A stretch of DNA of 34,690 nucleotides from Sphingopyxis sp. MSC1_008 (GCF_023197165.1 NZ_JALPRD010000023.1:1-34690), one strand, 5' to 3'. Numbered from the stretch's first letter, positions 1-8,614 are shown. Notes: generated from the sequence alone by a model not told the origin. Made by a program: numbers and translations.

Positions 1-87
1 CGGCGGGGGAGGCGGCGGGGGCTTGGGCGCGCAGGCGGCAACGCTCGCCAGCAGTCCGGCAACGATAATCTTACGCGACAAATTCAT
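1..87 (-). CDS. Lipoprotein, N-terminal fragment (runs off window)
   Basis: Reverse-strand reading frame starting at an ATG at 87 and open to the window edge (29 codons). It begins with a basic stretch (MNLSRK), a hydrophobic core (IIVAGLLASVAA) and a cysteine at residue 19 in a lipobox-like context (V-A-A-C), followed by Pro-rich residues. This is the layout of a lipoprotein signal peptide, so the mature protein should be lipid-anchored at Cys19. A GGGGAG ribosome-binding site lies about 6 bases before the ATG. The rest of the gene lies outside the window, so function cannot be given. The upstream neighbour on the same strand ends 33 bases away. Confidence 0.6.
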   Translation of the reverse strand, partial: MNLSRKIIVAGLLASVAACAPKPPPPPPP

Positions 88-101
88 GACCCACTCCCCA
101 T

Positions 102-118
102 CCGCATAAAATATGCGG
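102..118 (-). terminator. Short hairpin after the flavoprotein gene
   Basis: A perfect inverted repeat (CCGCATA, 3-base loop, TATGCGG) lies 3 bases past the stop codon of the flavoprotein gene and before the lipoprotein start. It has no T-run, so it may be a weak terminator or nothing. Confidence 0.25.
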
Positions 119-120
119 GA

Positions 121-1125
121 TCAACCCCGAGCGTGCAACGCCGCTTCGGCCTGTTGCACCAGAGATGCGACGATTGCTGCCGCACTCTCCTCTTCAGATA
201 CCATACCGACAGATTGCCCTGCCATTAACGAACCATTTTCGACGTCGCCGTCGATCACCGCGCGGCGCAGCGCGCCCGCCCAATAATGTTCTATTTCCAG
301 CTGCGCTTCCATCATGTCGACGTCGCCCTTGTCGAGTTTGTTGGCGACTTCGCGCTGCTTGGCGGTGAAGGCTTCGGTCCCCGCATTTTTGAGCGCGCGG
401 ACCGGGATGACGGGCAGGCGCGGGTCGATCTGGACACTCGCGATGGCTTCGCGCGCCGACGCGCGCATGAACGCCTTCTTGAAATTGGGGTGCGCGATGC
501 TTTCGGTCGCGCAGACGAAGCGCGTGCCGAGCTGGACCCCCGATGCGCCCATTTCCAGATAGGCGGCGATCGCCTCGCCGCGACCGATGCCGCCTGCGAC
601 AAAGACCGGAACTTCATCGGCCAATGTCGGCAGGATTTCCTGCGCCAGCACGCTCGTCGACACCGGGCCGATATGGCCGCCGGCCTCCATTCCCTCGATC
701 ACCAGCGCATCGACACCCGAACGGACGAGCTTTTTCGCCAATGCCAGCGTCGGCGCAAAGCAGATGACCTTCGCGCCCGATGCCTTGATCGCCTCGAGGC
801 TGCCCTTGGGCGGCAGGCCGCCCGCGAGCACGACATGGCCGACCTTGTGCTTCGCGCACACGTCGATCAGGTCGAAGAGCTGCGGGTGCATGGTGATCAG
901 ATTGACGCCAAAGTTGCGCTTTGCCAGCGCCTTGGTCGCCGCGATTTCGGCATCGAGAAGCTCGGGCGTCATCGCGCCGCACGCGATCACGCCGAACCCG
1001 CCGGCATTGCTGATCGCGCTGACCAGATGGCGTTCGGAAACCCAGCTCATCGCACCGCAGAGAATGGCGTAGTCGCTGCCGAGAAGCTCGGTTCCGCGGG
1101 CCATCAGATCGTTAATTTTGCTCAT
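121..1125 (-). CDS. Nitronate monooxygenase-type NAD(P)H-dependent flavin oxidoreductase
   Basis: Predicted 334-residue FMN enzyme of the 2-nitropropane dioxygenase/nitronate monooxygenase family, a TIM-barrel fold. Visible family marks are the early LCGAMSW segment, the EGMEAGGHIGP loop whose His is the usual catalytic residue, and the FMN-phosphate region VFVAGGIGRGEAIAAYLEMGASGVQLGTRF. The family oxidises alkyl nitronates; some relatives (FabK-type) reduce enoyl-ACP, and sequence alone does not decide the substrate. The start chosen is the ATG at 1125 (MSKINDLMARG), because it has an AAAGG site in front and matches family N-termini; the frame is open 48 codons further upstream but that part is not family-like. 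It is divergent from the DUF2292 gene. A cytoplasmic location is expected, as no signal peptide is seen. Confidence 0.88.
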   Translation of the reverse strand: MSKINDLMARGTELLGSDYAILCGAMSWVSERHLVSAISNAGGFGVIACGAMTPELLDAEIAATKALAKRNFGVNLITMHPQLFDLIDVCAKHKVGHVVLAGGLPPKGSLEAIKASGAKVICFAPTLALAKKLVRSGVDALVIEGMEAGGHIGPVSTSVLAQEILPTLADEVPVFVAGGIGRGEAIAAYLEMGASGVQLGTRFVCATESIAHPNFKKAFMRASAREAIASVQIDPRLPVIPVRALKNAGTEAFTAKQREVANKLDKGDVDMMEAQLEIEHYWAGALRRAVIDGDVENGSLMAGQSVGMVSEEESAAAIVASLVQQAEAALHARG

Positions 1126-1268
1126 TGAGCCAGCCTTTGCCAGCACTGGGACTCGCGCGCAATCCCTAGCGTCGCCCGGTCGGTCGGCCCGTCGCATACC
1201 TGAATCCGTTCGGCGCGGTCCATTTGGCGCAACAACCCAACCTTTCGGCGCAGAAAGCAAATCAATCA

Positions 1269-1296
1269 TTGTCTACTAAATCACTTGGCATATGCT
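1269..1296 (+). promoter_or_regulatory. Possible sigma-70-type promoter of the DUF2292/receptor pair
   Basis: TTGTCT (1269-1274) and TATGCT (1291-1296) are separated by 16 bases, each matching 4 of 6 consensus bases, 34 bases before the DUF2292 start codon. This is a visual match only. Confidence 0.3.
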
Positions 1297-1329
1297 TAGC
1301 CGGCGAATCCACGAGGGAAAGGAAATATC

Positions 1330-1500
1330 ATGAGCGCTATCAACGAAGTCGCCAAAGGCGGCTCCGAAGAGGTGCCGCGCGCCATTCAGACCGTGCTCGA
1401 AGCACTCGACAAGCTGAAGTTCGGTGCGATCCAGCTGACCGTGCATGAAGGACGTCTTGTGCAGGTCGATGTGACCGAGCGGCACCGCTATCCCAACTGA
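1330..1500 (+). CDS. DUF2292 (YezD-like) small protein
   Basis: A 56-residue protein with the family pattern of a short N-terminal lead, then AIQTVLEALDKLKFGAIQLTVHEGRLVQVDVTERHR. The segment FGxIxLxVxxGxLVQxDVTER is what identifies DUF2292. The ATG at 1330 has a GGAAAGG ribosome-binding site. It lies 90 bases upstream of the TonB-dependent receptor on the same strand, so the two may be co-transcribed, although a hairpin lies in the gap. The molecular function of the family is not known to me; members are often found beside genes for sulfur-compound uptake, which hints at what the neighbouring receptor may carry. No signal peptide or membrane segment is visible, so it should be cytoplasmic. 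Confidence 0.85.
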   Translation: MSAINEVAKGGSEEVPRAIQTVLEALDKLKFGAIQLTVHEGRLVQVDVTERHRYPN

Positions 1501-1516
1501 GTTTTGAGCTCCCAAA

Positions 1517-1532
1517 GGGGACTTGCGTCCCC
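1517..1532 (+). terminator. Hairpin between DUF2292 and receptor genes
   Basis: A perfect 6-bp stem (GGGGAC / GTCCCC) with a TTGC loop lies 16 bases after the DUF2292 stop. It is preceded by AAA and followed by ATCT, without a real T-run. It could partly terminate transcription, so that the small protein is made in excess over the receptor. Confidence 0.35.
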
Positions 1533-1590
1533 ATCTGCCGCAGACCGGACCGCCGGATGTGGTGATTTCTATTGCAACAGGAAATGACCC

Positions 1591-4083
1591 ATGACTGCGA
1601 AATATCCTTCGGTCCGCCGCCGCGCGCGGGCCTCGTCGCTTACCTTGTCCTTCTTGCTCGCGTGCGCCGCGACGCCCGCTGCCGCCGATGAGGTTGCGAC
1701 GTCCGACGACGCCGGGGCGGCAACGTCGGCCGCTGCCGCTGAAGACACCGCAGCGCAGGTCGAGGGCGGCAGCTATGGCGGCGAAATCATCGTCACCGCA
1801 CGCCGCCGTCAGGAAACCGCGCAGGACGTCCCGATCGCCATCTCGGTCGTCGCGGGCGAACAGATCGACAATACGGGCAGCTTCAATGTCGGCCGCCTGA
1901 CCCAGCTGGCGCCGACGCTGCAATTCTATTCGTCGAACCCGCGCAACACCGCGGTCAACATCCGCGGTATCGGCGCGCCTTTCGGCCTGACCAACGACGG
2001 GATCGAGCAGGGCGTCGGCATCTATGTCGACGACGTCTATTATTCGCGCGTCGCCTCGTCGACCTTCGACTTCCTCGACGTCGCGCAGATCGAAGTGCTG
2101 CGCGGACCGCAGGGGACGCTCTATGGCAAGAACACCACGGCCGGCGCGATCAACATCACGACCAACCAGCCGACCTTCGACTTCGAGGGCAAGGCCGAGG
2201 TCAGCATCGGCAATTTCAATTTCAAGCAGGCGAAGGCCGCGATCTCGGGCCCGCTGTCGGACAGGCTTGCGGCGCGCTTTGCGGTGTCGTCGACCAGCCG
2301 CCGCGGCACCATCTATAACGTCACCAGCGATCGCTGGACGCAGAGCCAGGATAATATAGGCATCCGCGGGCAATTGCTGTGGCAGCCGAACGACGACCTT
2401 AGCGTTACCCTTTCGGGCGACTGGAACAGGCAGGACGCGGTGTGCTGCAGCTCGGTGTTCGTCCGCACCGGTGCGACGCAGCGCCCGCTGAACCGCCAAT
2501 ATGCAGCGCTCGCCGCGGCGCAGGGCTATGTGGTGCCGAGCACCAATCCCTATGACCGGCTGACCGATCTCGACGCGAACCTCAATGCCGGCAACGAGAT
2601 CGGCGGCGCCGCGCTGCGCGTCAAATGGGACATCGGCCCCGGCACGCTGACCTCGGTCACGGCGTGGCGTTACTGGGACTGGCAGCCCGAAAACGACCGC
2701 GATTTCACCGGCCTGCCGATCGTGACCAAGTCGCAAAACCCGTCGCAGCAGGACCAGTATACGCAGGAATTGCGCTATAATTACACCGGCGACCGCTTCG
2801 ATTTCGTCCTCGGCGGCTTCTATTATTACCAGCGCATCGATACGCAGGGCACCGAGGCGCACGGCCCCGCGTCGAGCCGCTGGACGCTCAACCCGACCAG
2901 CGCGCTCGCCAACGATCCGGCGGTGCTAAACGGGCTGACTGCGATCAACACCCAATATCTGAAGAACACCAGCGCGGCGCTGTTCGGGCAGGTCAGCTGG
3001 AAGGTCACCGACCAGTTCACGATCCAGCCGGGCGTTCGCCTGAACTATGACAAGAAGGACGGTTTCTATCAGCGCCGCGTCTTTGCCGGTGACGGCACCC
3101 CGGTGCTGTTCGGCCCGACCGACGCGATCACCGTCGCGCGGCTCGGCGTGTTCGCGCCGCAGGAAATCTCGCCCTCGTTCAGCGATTGGAACTTCAGTTA
3201 CGACCTCACCGCGACGTACAAGGCAACGCAGGATCTGCTGTTTTACGCTACCTATGCCAAGACGTTCAAATCGGGCGGTATCAACCAGAACGGGGTTCCG
3301 AGCGACGCCGCGAACAACCCGATCCTCGACGCGGCAACGGTGAAGCCTGAATCGGTCAACCATTATGAAGCGGGCGTCAAAGCCGAATTCCTCGACCGCG
3401 AGGTGACGCTGAACCTCACCGCCTTTCGCACCGACATCAAAAATTATCAGGCCAATGTGAACAACGGCCAGTTCGGCGTGCTGCGCGGCTATCTCGCCAA
3501 TGCGGGCAAGGTGCGCACGCAAGGCGTCGAGTTCGACTTTTCGGCGCGGCCGAGCGAGCGGTTCCGCTCCTATGTCAACGGCGCCTACACCGACGCGAAA
3601 TACGAGCGTTTCGTCGACGCGCCGTGCCCTCCCGAACTTTCGGGCGGCACCACGGCCGGCGCGGGACAGACGCCGGGCGCGCCCGGCAGGCCGGGCCTCA
3701 GCCCCGCGAACTGCGACATTTCGGGCCAACGCCTGCCCGGCGTGTCGAAATGGGCTTTCTCTTTCGGGGCAGAGGCGAACGCCGAATCCAAGCTGTTCGG
3801 GCAGGATGGCCAATTCTATCTGGGATATGACGGCAGCTACCGGTCGCGCTTTTCGTCGAACCCGTCGCCGTCGGCTTACACGTGGATCGAGGGCTATTCG
3901 CTGTCGAATTTCCGCGCCGGTTTCCGGACCGAGAATGGCATCGACATCTTTGGCTGGGTCCGCAACGCGTTCGACAAGAAATATCTTGAGCAGCTGAGCG
4001 TCGGACCGGGCAACACCGGTTTGATCGTCGGCCTGCCGGGCGATCCGCGGACGTGGGGCGGGACGATCAAGGCCAGCTTCTGA
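1591..4083 (+). CDS. TonB-dependent outer-membrane receptor
   Basis: An 830-residue outer-membrane transporter. It starts with a basic, hydrophobic signal peptide (RRRARASS... LTLSFLLACAATPAAA, probable cleavage after AAA near residue 33), an Ala/Asp-rich linker, a TonB-box-like EIIVTA near residue 66, then the plug domain (QDVPIAISVVAGEQI ... VNIRGIG ... VLRGPQGTLYGKNTTAGAINI, to about residue 200). A 22-strand barrel follows and ends in Phe (GTIKASF), as outer-membrane proteins do. It uses proton-motive energy passed by TonB-ExbBD to import a scarce substrate. There is no N-terminal signalling (STN) extension. The start ATG at 1591 has an AGGA site. The substrate is unknown; the DUF2292 gene in front suggests a sulfur compound, while the sequence itself does not show siderophore specificity. 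Confidence 0.93.
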   Translation: MTAKYPSVRRRARASSLTLSFLLACAATPAAADEVATSDDAGAATSAAAAEDTAAQVEGGSYGGEIIVTARRRQETAQDVPIAISVVAGEQIDNTGSFNVGRLTQLAPTLQFYSSNPRNTAVNIRGIGAPFGLTNDGIEQGVGIYVDDVYYSRVASSTFDFLDVAQIEVLRGPQGTLYGKNTTAGAINITTNQPTFDFEGKAEVSIGNFNFKQAKAAISGPLSDRLAARFAVSSTSRRGTIYNVTSDRWTQSQDNIGIRGQLLWQPNDDLSVTLSGDWNRQDAVCCSSVFVRTGATQRPLNRQYAALAAAQGYVVPSTNPYDRLTDLDANLNAGNEIGGAALRVKWDIGPGTLTSVTAWRYWDWQPENDRDFTGLPIVTKSQNPSQQDQYTQELRYNYTGDRFDFVLGGFYYYQRIDTQGTEAHGPASSRWTLNPTSALANDPAVLNGLTAINTQYLKNTSAALFGQVSWKVTDQFTIQPGVRLNYDKKDGFYQRRVFAGDGTPVLFGPTDAITVARLGVFAPQEISPSFSDWNFSYDLTATYKATQDLLFYATYAKTFKSGGINQNGVPSDAANNPILDAATVKPESVNHYEAGVKAEFLDREVTLNLTAFRTDIKNYQANVNNGQFGVLRGYLANAGKVRTQGVEFDFSARPSERFRSYVNGAYTDAKYERFVDAPCPPELSGGTTAGAGQTPGAPGRPGLSPANCDISGQRLPGVSKWAFSFGAEANAESKLFGQDGQFYLGYDGSYRSRFSSNPSPSAYTWIEGYSLSNFRAGFRTENGIDIFGWVRNAFDKKYLEQLSVGPGNTGLIVGLPGDPRTWGGTIKASF

Positions 4084-4106
4084 TCCCGCGTTTACCGCGA
4101 ACAAGA

Positions 4107-4134
4107 AAAGGGCCGCCCGTGAGGGCGGCCCTTT
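4107..4134. terminator. Bidirectional intrinsic terminator
   Basis: A perfect 12-bp stem (AAAGGGCCGCCC / GGGCGGCCCTTT) with a GTGA loop lies 23 bases after the receptor stop and 20 bases after the stop of the convergent small gene. On the reverse strand it is followed by a good T-rich tail (TTTTCTTGTT); on the forward strand by TTTCTCG. Confidence 0.9.
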
Positions 4135-4153
4135 CTCGTGCAAGCTGATCGTG

Positions 4154-4309
4154 TCAGCGCTGCTGCGGATCCTTGCGGCCCTGATCGGGACGCTGGTCGC
4201 TGCCGGGCTGGCGGTTCTGGCCGCCCTGCTGCTGTTGCTGGCGGCGCTGCTCTTCGTCGCGGTCCGCCTGCGGTTTCTTTTCATTCGGCTGGTTGGGGGT
4301 GTTAGCCAC
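4154..4309 (-). CDS. Small Gln-rich disordered protein, probable stress-response member
   Basis: A 51-residue very hydrophilic protein starting at GTG 4309, chosen because an AAAAGGAG site lies 7 bases ahead; an ATG inside that spacer leads straight to a stop. The sequence has no hydrophobic core and is built from Gln, Arg, Asp, Pro and Asn (a run of five Gln, then QGGQNRQPGSDQRPDQGRKD), so it should be intrinsically disordered. No family is recognised. The promoter in front matches the EcfG general-stress consensus, and the gene ends at a strong terminator, so it is probably a single-gene unit. The forward frame over the same bases is hydrophobic only because CAG codons read as CTG in reverse. 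A role in desiccation or stress protection is a guess from composition. Confidence 0.65.
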   Translation of the reverse strand: MANTPNQPNEKKPQADRDEEQRRQQQQQGGQNRQPGSDQRPDQGRKDPQQR

Positions 4310-4671
4310 TTTCCATCTCCTTTTGCCGCGTAAAACATAATCATGCGGCGTTGGGTCAACCCGCCCCGTCAAGCCGATGTTCCACCACTCGTCGCATTTC
4401 CGCCGGGCCGTGGCGATGGCGCGACAAGGTCCGCGAACATCTTCGCGCCTGCCGCGTTGTAATCGGACTACTCAATCACTGAATTCACCTTATTCGTTTA
4501 GGTCGATTGGCAAGTGCGGCCTATCTTCCCCCGGTCAGAGCGAAAGGATGGTGTGACCGACTCGGTGCTTGCCTGCGCCGAAACCGCCCGGCGACCTCGA
4601 AGTCGCCGGCTCGTCATGCGCCGGTCATCCGGCCGCGTCAGCATTCCCAAAACCATAAAAGGAGAGACTGC
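4310..4671. other. Intergenic region between small Gln-rich gene and katG
   Basis: This 362-base stretch holds no credible gene. The left part carries the EcfG-like promoter of the reverse-strand small gene. The right part is the katG leader, ending in an AAAAGGAG ribosome-binding site. I see a short stem GGCGAC/GTCGCC (4590-4607 area) and an imperfect palindrome around 4502-4522, but no promoter for katG that I would defend. Confidence 0.5.
4358..4383 (-). promoter_or_regulatory. EcfG-type general-stress promoter (GGAAC-N17-GGTT)
   Basis: On the reverse strand GGAAC (4383-4379) is followed after 17 bases by GGTT (4361-4358). The alphaproteobacterial EcfG consensus is GGAAC-N16-17-CGTT, so 8 of 9 fixed bases match. 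It lies 48 bases before the GTG start of the small Gln-rich gene, which leaves room for a leader with its ribosome-binding site. Confidence 0.6.
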
Positions 4672-6873
4672 ATGAACGACCCCACCCCCATTGATCCGGC
4701 GGGCGGCTGCCCGGTCCACCAGCCTGGCGGCGCGCGTGCGTTGCTCGGCCGCACCAACAAGGACTGGTGGCCCGAGATGCTGGCGACCGAGATCCTCAAC
4801 CCCAATGGTTCGTCGAACCCGCTGGGCGACGATTTCGATTATGCCGCGGCGTTCAAGTCGCTCGACTATCAGGCGCTGAAGGATGACCTGACCGCGCTGA
4901 TGACCGATAGCCAGCCTTGGTGGCCCGCGGACTACGGCCATTATGGGCCCTTCTTCATTCGCATGGCGTGGCACGCCGCGGGCACTTATCGCACCGCCGA
5001 CGGCCGCGGCGGCGCGAACAGCGGGCAACAGCGCTTCGCGCCGCTCGACAGCTGGCCCGACAATGGCAATCTCGACAAGGCGCGGCGCCTGTTGTGGCCG
5101 ATCAAGCAGAAATATGGCAACAAGATCAGCTGGGCCGACCTGTTCATCCTCGCCGGCAATGTCGCGATCGAAAGCATGGGCGGCCCGGTGTTCGGTTTCG
5201 GCGGCGGCCGCGCCGATGTGTTCGAGCCGGAGCGCGATATCTATTGGGGTTCGGAAGACAAGTGGGTGAACCAGGGCGTGCAGACGCGCATCGCCCCCGA
5301 ACATGGCATGCACGAGATCGAAGGGCCGCTCGCCGCGATCCAGATGGGCCTGATCTACGTCAATCCCGAAGGGCCGCAGGGCAATTCGAACGACAATGAA
5401 GGCATGGCGCGCGACATGAAGGAAACCTTCGCGCGGATGGCGATGAACGACGAGGAAACCGTCGCGCTGACCGCCGGCGGCCACACCTTCGGCAAGGCGC
5501 ACGGCAATGGCGACGCGTCGCTGCTCGGCAACGCGCCCTCGGGCGGCGACCTCGCCGCGCAGGGTTTCGGCTGGGTCAGCGGCCACGAGAGCGGCGGCAT
5601 CGGTGAACATACCGTCACCAGCGGCCTTGAAGGCGCGTGGACCAACACGCCCGACAAATGGACCGACAATTTCTTCCGTCTGTTGTTCGACTATGATTAC
5701 GAGCTGGTGCAGTCGCCCGCGGGCGCCAACCAGTGGCAGCCGATCGACCAGAAGGAAGAGGATATGGCCCCCGCGGCCTGGGATCCGAACCTGAAGGTCC
5801 CAACGATGATGACCACCGCCGACATGGCGCTGAAGCGCGATCCGGACTATCGCAAGATCAGCGAGAAATTCCGCGACGACCATGACGCGTTCCGGGACGC
5901 CTTCGCGCGCGCCTGGTTCAAGCTGACTCATCGCGACATGGGGCCCAAGATCCGTTACCTCGGCCCCGAAGTCCCCGCCGAGGATTTGATCTGGCAGGAC
6001 CCGATCCCCGCGGGCACCAAGCCGTCGGACGCCGATATCAAGGCTGTAAAGGACAAGATCGCCAATAGCGGGCTGACCGTCAGCCAGTTGATCAAGACCG
6101 CCTGGGCGTCGGCGAGCACCTATCGCAAGTCCGACTTCCGCGGCGGCGCCAATGGCGCGCGCGTCCGCCTGGCACCGCAAAAGGACTGGGAGGTCAACGA
6201 GCCGGACATGCTCGCCAAGGTGCTCGGCACGCTCGACGGGCTGCGCGGCAATCTGTCGATCGCCGATGCGATCGTGCTCGGCGGTGTGGTCGGGCTCGAA
6301 AAGGCGATCAAGGATGCGGGCTTCAATGTCGCGGTGCCGTTCACCGGCGGCCGCGGCGATGCGACCGACGAGCAGACCGACGCCGACAGCTTCGCGGTGA
6401 TGGAGCCCGAGGCCGACGCCTTCCGCAATTATGTCGGCAAGAAAAAGCTCGCGGTGAAGACCGAGGAAATGATGCTCGATCGCGCCTCGCTGCTCGGCCT
6501 GTCGGTCCCCGAAATGATCGTGCTGATCGGCGGCCTGCGCGTGCTGGGCGCCAATCACGGCGAGCGCGGACACGGCCATTTCACCAAGCGGTCGGGGCAG
6601 CTGACGAACGATTTCTTCGTCAACCTGCTCGACATGACCAATGTGTGGAAGGCCGTCGACGGCTCGGACGACCAGGAATATGTCGCGACCGACCGGAAGG
6701 GCGGCGGCGAGACGTGGCGCGCGACTCGCGCCGACCTCATCTTCGGCTCGAACTCCGAACTGCGTGCGGTCGCGGAGGTCTATGCCGAGACCGGCCATGA
6801 GGAGAAGTTCGTGAAGGACTTCGTCAAAGCCTGGACCAAGGTGATGAACGCCGACCGTTTCGACCTCGCCTGA
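4672..6873 (+). CDS. katG: Catalase-peroxidase KatG
   Basis: A 733-residue bifunctional haem catalase-peroxidase that destroys hydrogen peroxide. Both haem-peroxidase halves are visible. The active N-terminal half has the distal R97-M-A-W100-H101, the Tyr of LIYVNPEG and the Met of FARMAMND, which together with Trp100 form the family's Met-Tyr-Trp adduct; the proximal His is in GGHTFGKAHG. The C-terminal half (from about residue 430) is the degenerate, haem-free copy (LIKTAWASASTYRKSDFRGGANGARVRLAPQ). Length equals that of the family. The ATG at 4672 has an AAAAGGAG site; the frame is open upstream but has no family similarity there. It is a single-gene unit, followed by hairpins at 6883-6918 and 6942-6983. 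A cytoplasmic location is expected. Confidence 0.98.
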   Translation: MNDPTPIDPAGGCPVHQPGGARALLGRTNKDWWPEMLATEILNPNGSSNPLGDDFDYAAAFKSLDYQALKDDLTALMTDSQPWWPADYGHYGPFFIRMAWHAAGTYRTADGRGGANSGQQRFAPLDSWPDNGNLDKARRLLWPIKQKYGNKISWADLFILAGNVAIESMGGPVFGFGGGRADVFEPERDIYWGSEDKWVNQGVQTRIAPEHGMHEIEGPLAAIQMGLIYVNPEGPQGNSNDNEGMARDMKETFARMAMNDEETVALTAGGHTFGKAHGNGDASLLGNAPSGGDLAAQGFGWVSGHESGGIGEHTVTSGLEGAWTNTPDKWTDNFFRLLFDYDYELVQSPAGANQWQPIDQKEEDMAPAAWDPNLKVPTMMTTADMALKRDPDYRKISEKFRDDHDAFRDAFARAWFKLTHRDMGPKIRYLGPEVPAEDLIWQDPIPAGTKPSDADIKAVKDKIANSGLTVSQLIKTAWASASTYRKSDFRGGANGARVRLAPQKDWEVNEPDMLAKVLGTLDGLRGNLSIADAIVLGGVVGLEKAIKDAGFNVAVPFTGGRGDATDEQTDADSFAVMEPEADAFRNYVGKKKLAVKTEEMMLDRASLLGLSVPEMIVLIGGLRVLGANHGERGHGHFTKRSGQLTNDFFVNLLDMTNVWKAVDGSDDQEYVATDRKGGGETWRATRADLIFGSNSELRAVAEVYAETGHEEKFVKDFVKAWTKVMNADRFDLA

Positions 6874-6882
6874 TCTTCTGGC

Positions 6883-6918
6883 GCCGCTGTCCCCGCATCA
6901 TGCCGCGGGGACAGTGGC
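6883..6918 (+). terminator. Hairpin just after katG
   Basis: A 14-bp stem (GCCGCTGTCCCCGC / GCGGGGACAGTGGC, one G-U pair) with an 8-base loop starts 10 bases past the katG stop. It has no T-run of its own and may protect the message's 3' end rather than terminate. Confidence 0.5.
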
Positions 6919-6941
6919 GGCCGCCAAGACGACGGGTCGCT

Positions 6942-6983
6942 ACCCGCCCCCGGGGACATGGGCCTGGGGGTGGGTCTTCTTTT
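6942..6983 (+). terminator. Intrinsic terminator of katG
   Basis: A GC-rich stem (ACCCGCCCCC / GGGGGTGGGT, one G-U pair) is followed by the T-rich tail CTTCTTTT. It lies between katG and the convergent efflux gene, whose stop is at 6988. Confidence 0.6.
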
Positions 6984-6987
6984 GGGG

Positions 6988-8589
6988 CTAGTGCGCATCT
7001 TTCGGTGCCGGGCCACCGATCGGCGGGGGCTTGCAGAAGGGCACCATCACCAGCGCGGCGAGGAAGAGATAGGCCATCAAGCGGAAGACATCGTCGAAGG
7101 CGAGGGTGAGCGCCTCGCGGCCGACGATGCGGCCGAGCGTGCCTTCCGCCATCTGCTGCGCAAGCGCGGGATCGGACACCGTGCGGCCGATATGCCTGGC
7201 GAGCTGCGCCGCGGCTTCGTTCGCCGCCTCGGCCGAGCGGCCGAGCGCTTCGGAGAGGCGCAGCATGTGGAGGCGGAGGTTATCGCCGAGCCAGGTGTTG
7301 ACGAGCGCGATGCCGATTGCGCCGCCGAGGTTGCGCATCAGGTTGAAGAGGCCCGAAGCGTAGCGCAGCTCGGGCCCCTCGAAATTGCCGAGCGCGAGCC
7401 CGACCGAGGGGACGATGCATAGCATGATCGCGAAGCTGCGCACGACCTGCGGCCAGAAGAGTGCCGCGAAGCCCCATTCGGGGGTCATGAAGCTGAACAT
7501 CCAGAGGCCGACCGCGAACAGGCTGAGGCCGAAGGTGATGACGATGCGCTGGTCGACCTTTTGCGACAGCGCCGCGGCGATCGGGACGCCGAGCAGCTGG
7601 GCGAGGCCCGAGACAAAGACCGTCGTCCCGATCTCCGACGCATTATAGCCCTGCACGCGGCCGAGGAAGATCGGCACCAGATAGGTGCTCGCGTAAAGGC
7701 CGAAGCCGATCACGAGGTTGAAGACGCAAGCGAAGACGAAGGTCGGTTTGCGGAACGGCGTGAGCTTCACGATCGGCCCGTCCGACCGGAACGAGCGTTC
7801 GAGGAAGAGGCCGAAGGCGACGAACGACACCCACGCGCCGATCGCGATCTCGGGCTCGCTGAACCAGTCGTGCTTGGGGCCTTCCTCAAGCACGAACTCG
7901 AGCCCCGCGAGAAACACCGCCATCGACGCGAGATGCACCCAGTCGATGCGGCGCAGCATCGGCAGGTTGGGCTTGTCGATGCGCACGAGCGCGAGGATCG
8001 CGAGCGTAACCATCGCGCCGGGCAGCACATTGATGAAAAAGACCCAGCGCCAGCCCATCGCATCGGTGATCCAACCGCCGACCGTTGGACCGAGCGTGGG
8101 TGCGAGCACCGACACCATGCCGAGGATCGCGGGGATCATCGCGCGCTGCTTGCCCTCGAACAGCATATAGCCCGTCGCGAACACCGTCGGGATCATCGCG
8201 CCGCCGACGAAACCCTGCACCGCGCGGAACAGGATCATCGATTCGATGCTCCAAGCGAGCCCGCAAAGCACGCTCGCGATCGTGAACAGCCCCGCCGACG
8301 CCGCGAACAGCCAGCGCGTCGAGAGCGCCTGTGCAAGGAAGGCCGAGAAGGGAATCATCACCAGCTCGGCCATCAGATAGGCGGTCTGCACCCAGCTGAT
8401 TTCGTCGGGCCCGGCGCTGAGTCCGGCCTGCACCTCGTTGAGCGAGGCGGCGACGATCTGGATATCGATTAGCGCCATGAACTGGCCGAACGCCATCACC
8501 GCAAAGATCAGATATTTGCGCGCGTCGGGCATCGCCGCCGGGTTGAACGGCGTGTCTTCTGCTGCGGAGGAAAGCGGAATGGAGGCCAT
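6988..8589 (-). CDS. DHA2-family (EmrB-type) multidrug efflux pump
   Basis: A 533-residue inner-membrane proton-drug antiporter of the major facilitator superfamily, DHA2 (14-helix) branch. It has many hydrophobic segments from residue 26 onward, the helix-1 signature ALIDIQIVAASLNEVQ, the motif-C-like segment VSVLAPTLGPTVGGWI at helix 5, and WRWVFFINVLPG, which is typical of EmrB/QacA proteins. With the EmrA-type adaptor coded on the other strand (9648-10757) it should export hydrophobic compounds across the envelope; an outer-membrane TolC-like partner is not in the window. The ATG at 8589 has an AGGA site. It is transcribed from a promoter overlapped by a TetR-type palindrome, so repression by the adjacent regulator is expected. 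Confidence 0.93.
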   Translation of the reverse strand: MASIPLSSAAEDTPFNPAAMPDARKYLIFAVMAFGQFMALIDIQIVAASLNEVQAGLSAGPDEISWVQTAYLMAELVMIPFSAFLAQALSTRWLFAASAGLFTIASVLCGLAWSIESMILFRAVQGFVGGAMIPTVFATGYMLFEGKQRAMIPAILGMVSVLAPTLGPTVGGWITDAMGWRWVFFINVLPGAMVTLAILALVRIDKPNLPMLRRIDWVHLASMAVFLAGLEFVLEEGPKHDWFSEPEIAIGAWVSFVAFGLFLERSFRSDGPIVKLTPFRKPTFVFACVFNLVIGFGLYASTYLVPIFLGRVQGYNASEIGTTVFVSGLAQLLGVPIAAALSQKVDQRIVITFGLSLFAVGLWMFSFMTPEWGFAALFWPQVVRSFAIMLCIVPSVGLALGNFEGPELRYASGLFNLMRNLGGAIGIALVNTWLGDNLRLHMLRLSEALGRSAEAANEAAAQLARHIGRTVSDPALAQQMAEGTLGRIVGREALTLAFDDVFRLMAYLFLAALVMVPFCKPPPIGGPAPKDAH

Positions 8590-8614
8590 GGGTCTTGTGT
8601 CCTGTCGTCTTTAT

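Noticed and set aside
4151..4333. Forward 60-residue hydrophobic frame opposite the small Gln-rich gene
   Set aside because: Its Leu runs come from reading CAG codons in reverse; the reverse frame has a ribosome-binding site, promoter and terminator.
4502..4522. OxyR/LysR-type site upstream of katG
   Set aside because: The palindrome (GAT, GGC, GCC, ATC parts) is imperfect and does not match the known OxyR pattern well.
1276..6798. Long reverse-strand open frames (477-766 codons) over the receptor and katG genes
   Set aside because: They are mirrors of high-GC coding sequence with Arg/Ala/Asp-rich unconserved translations; the forward frames carry clear families.
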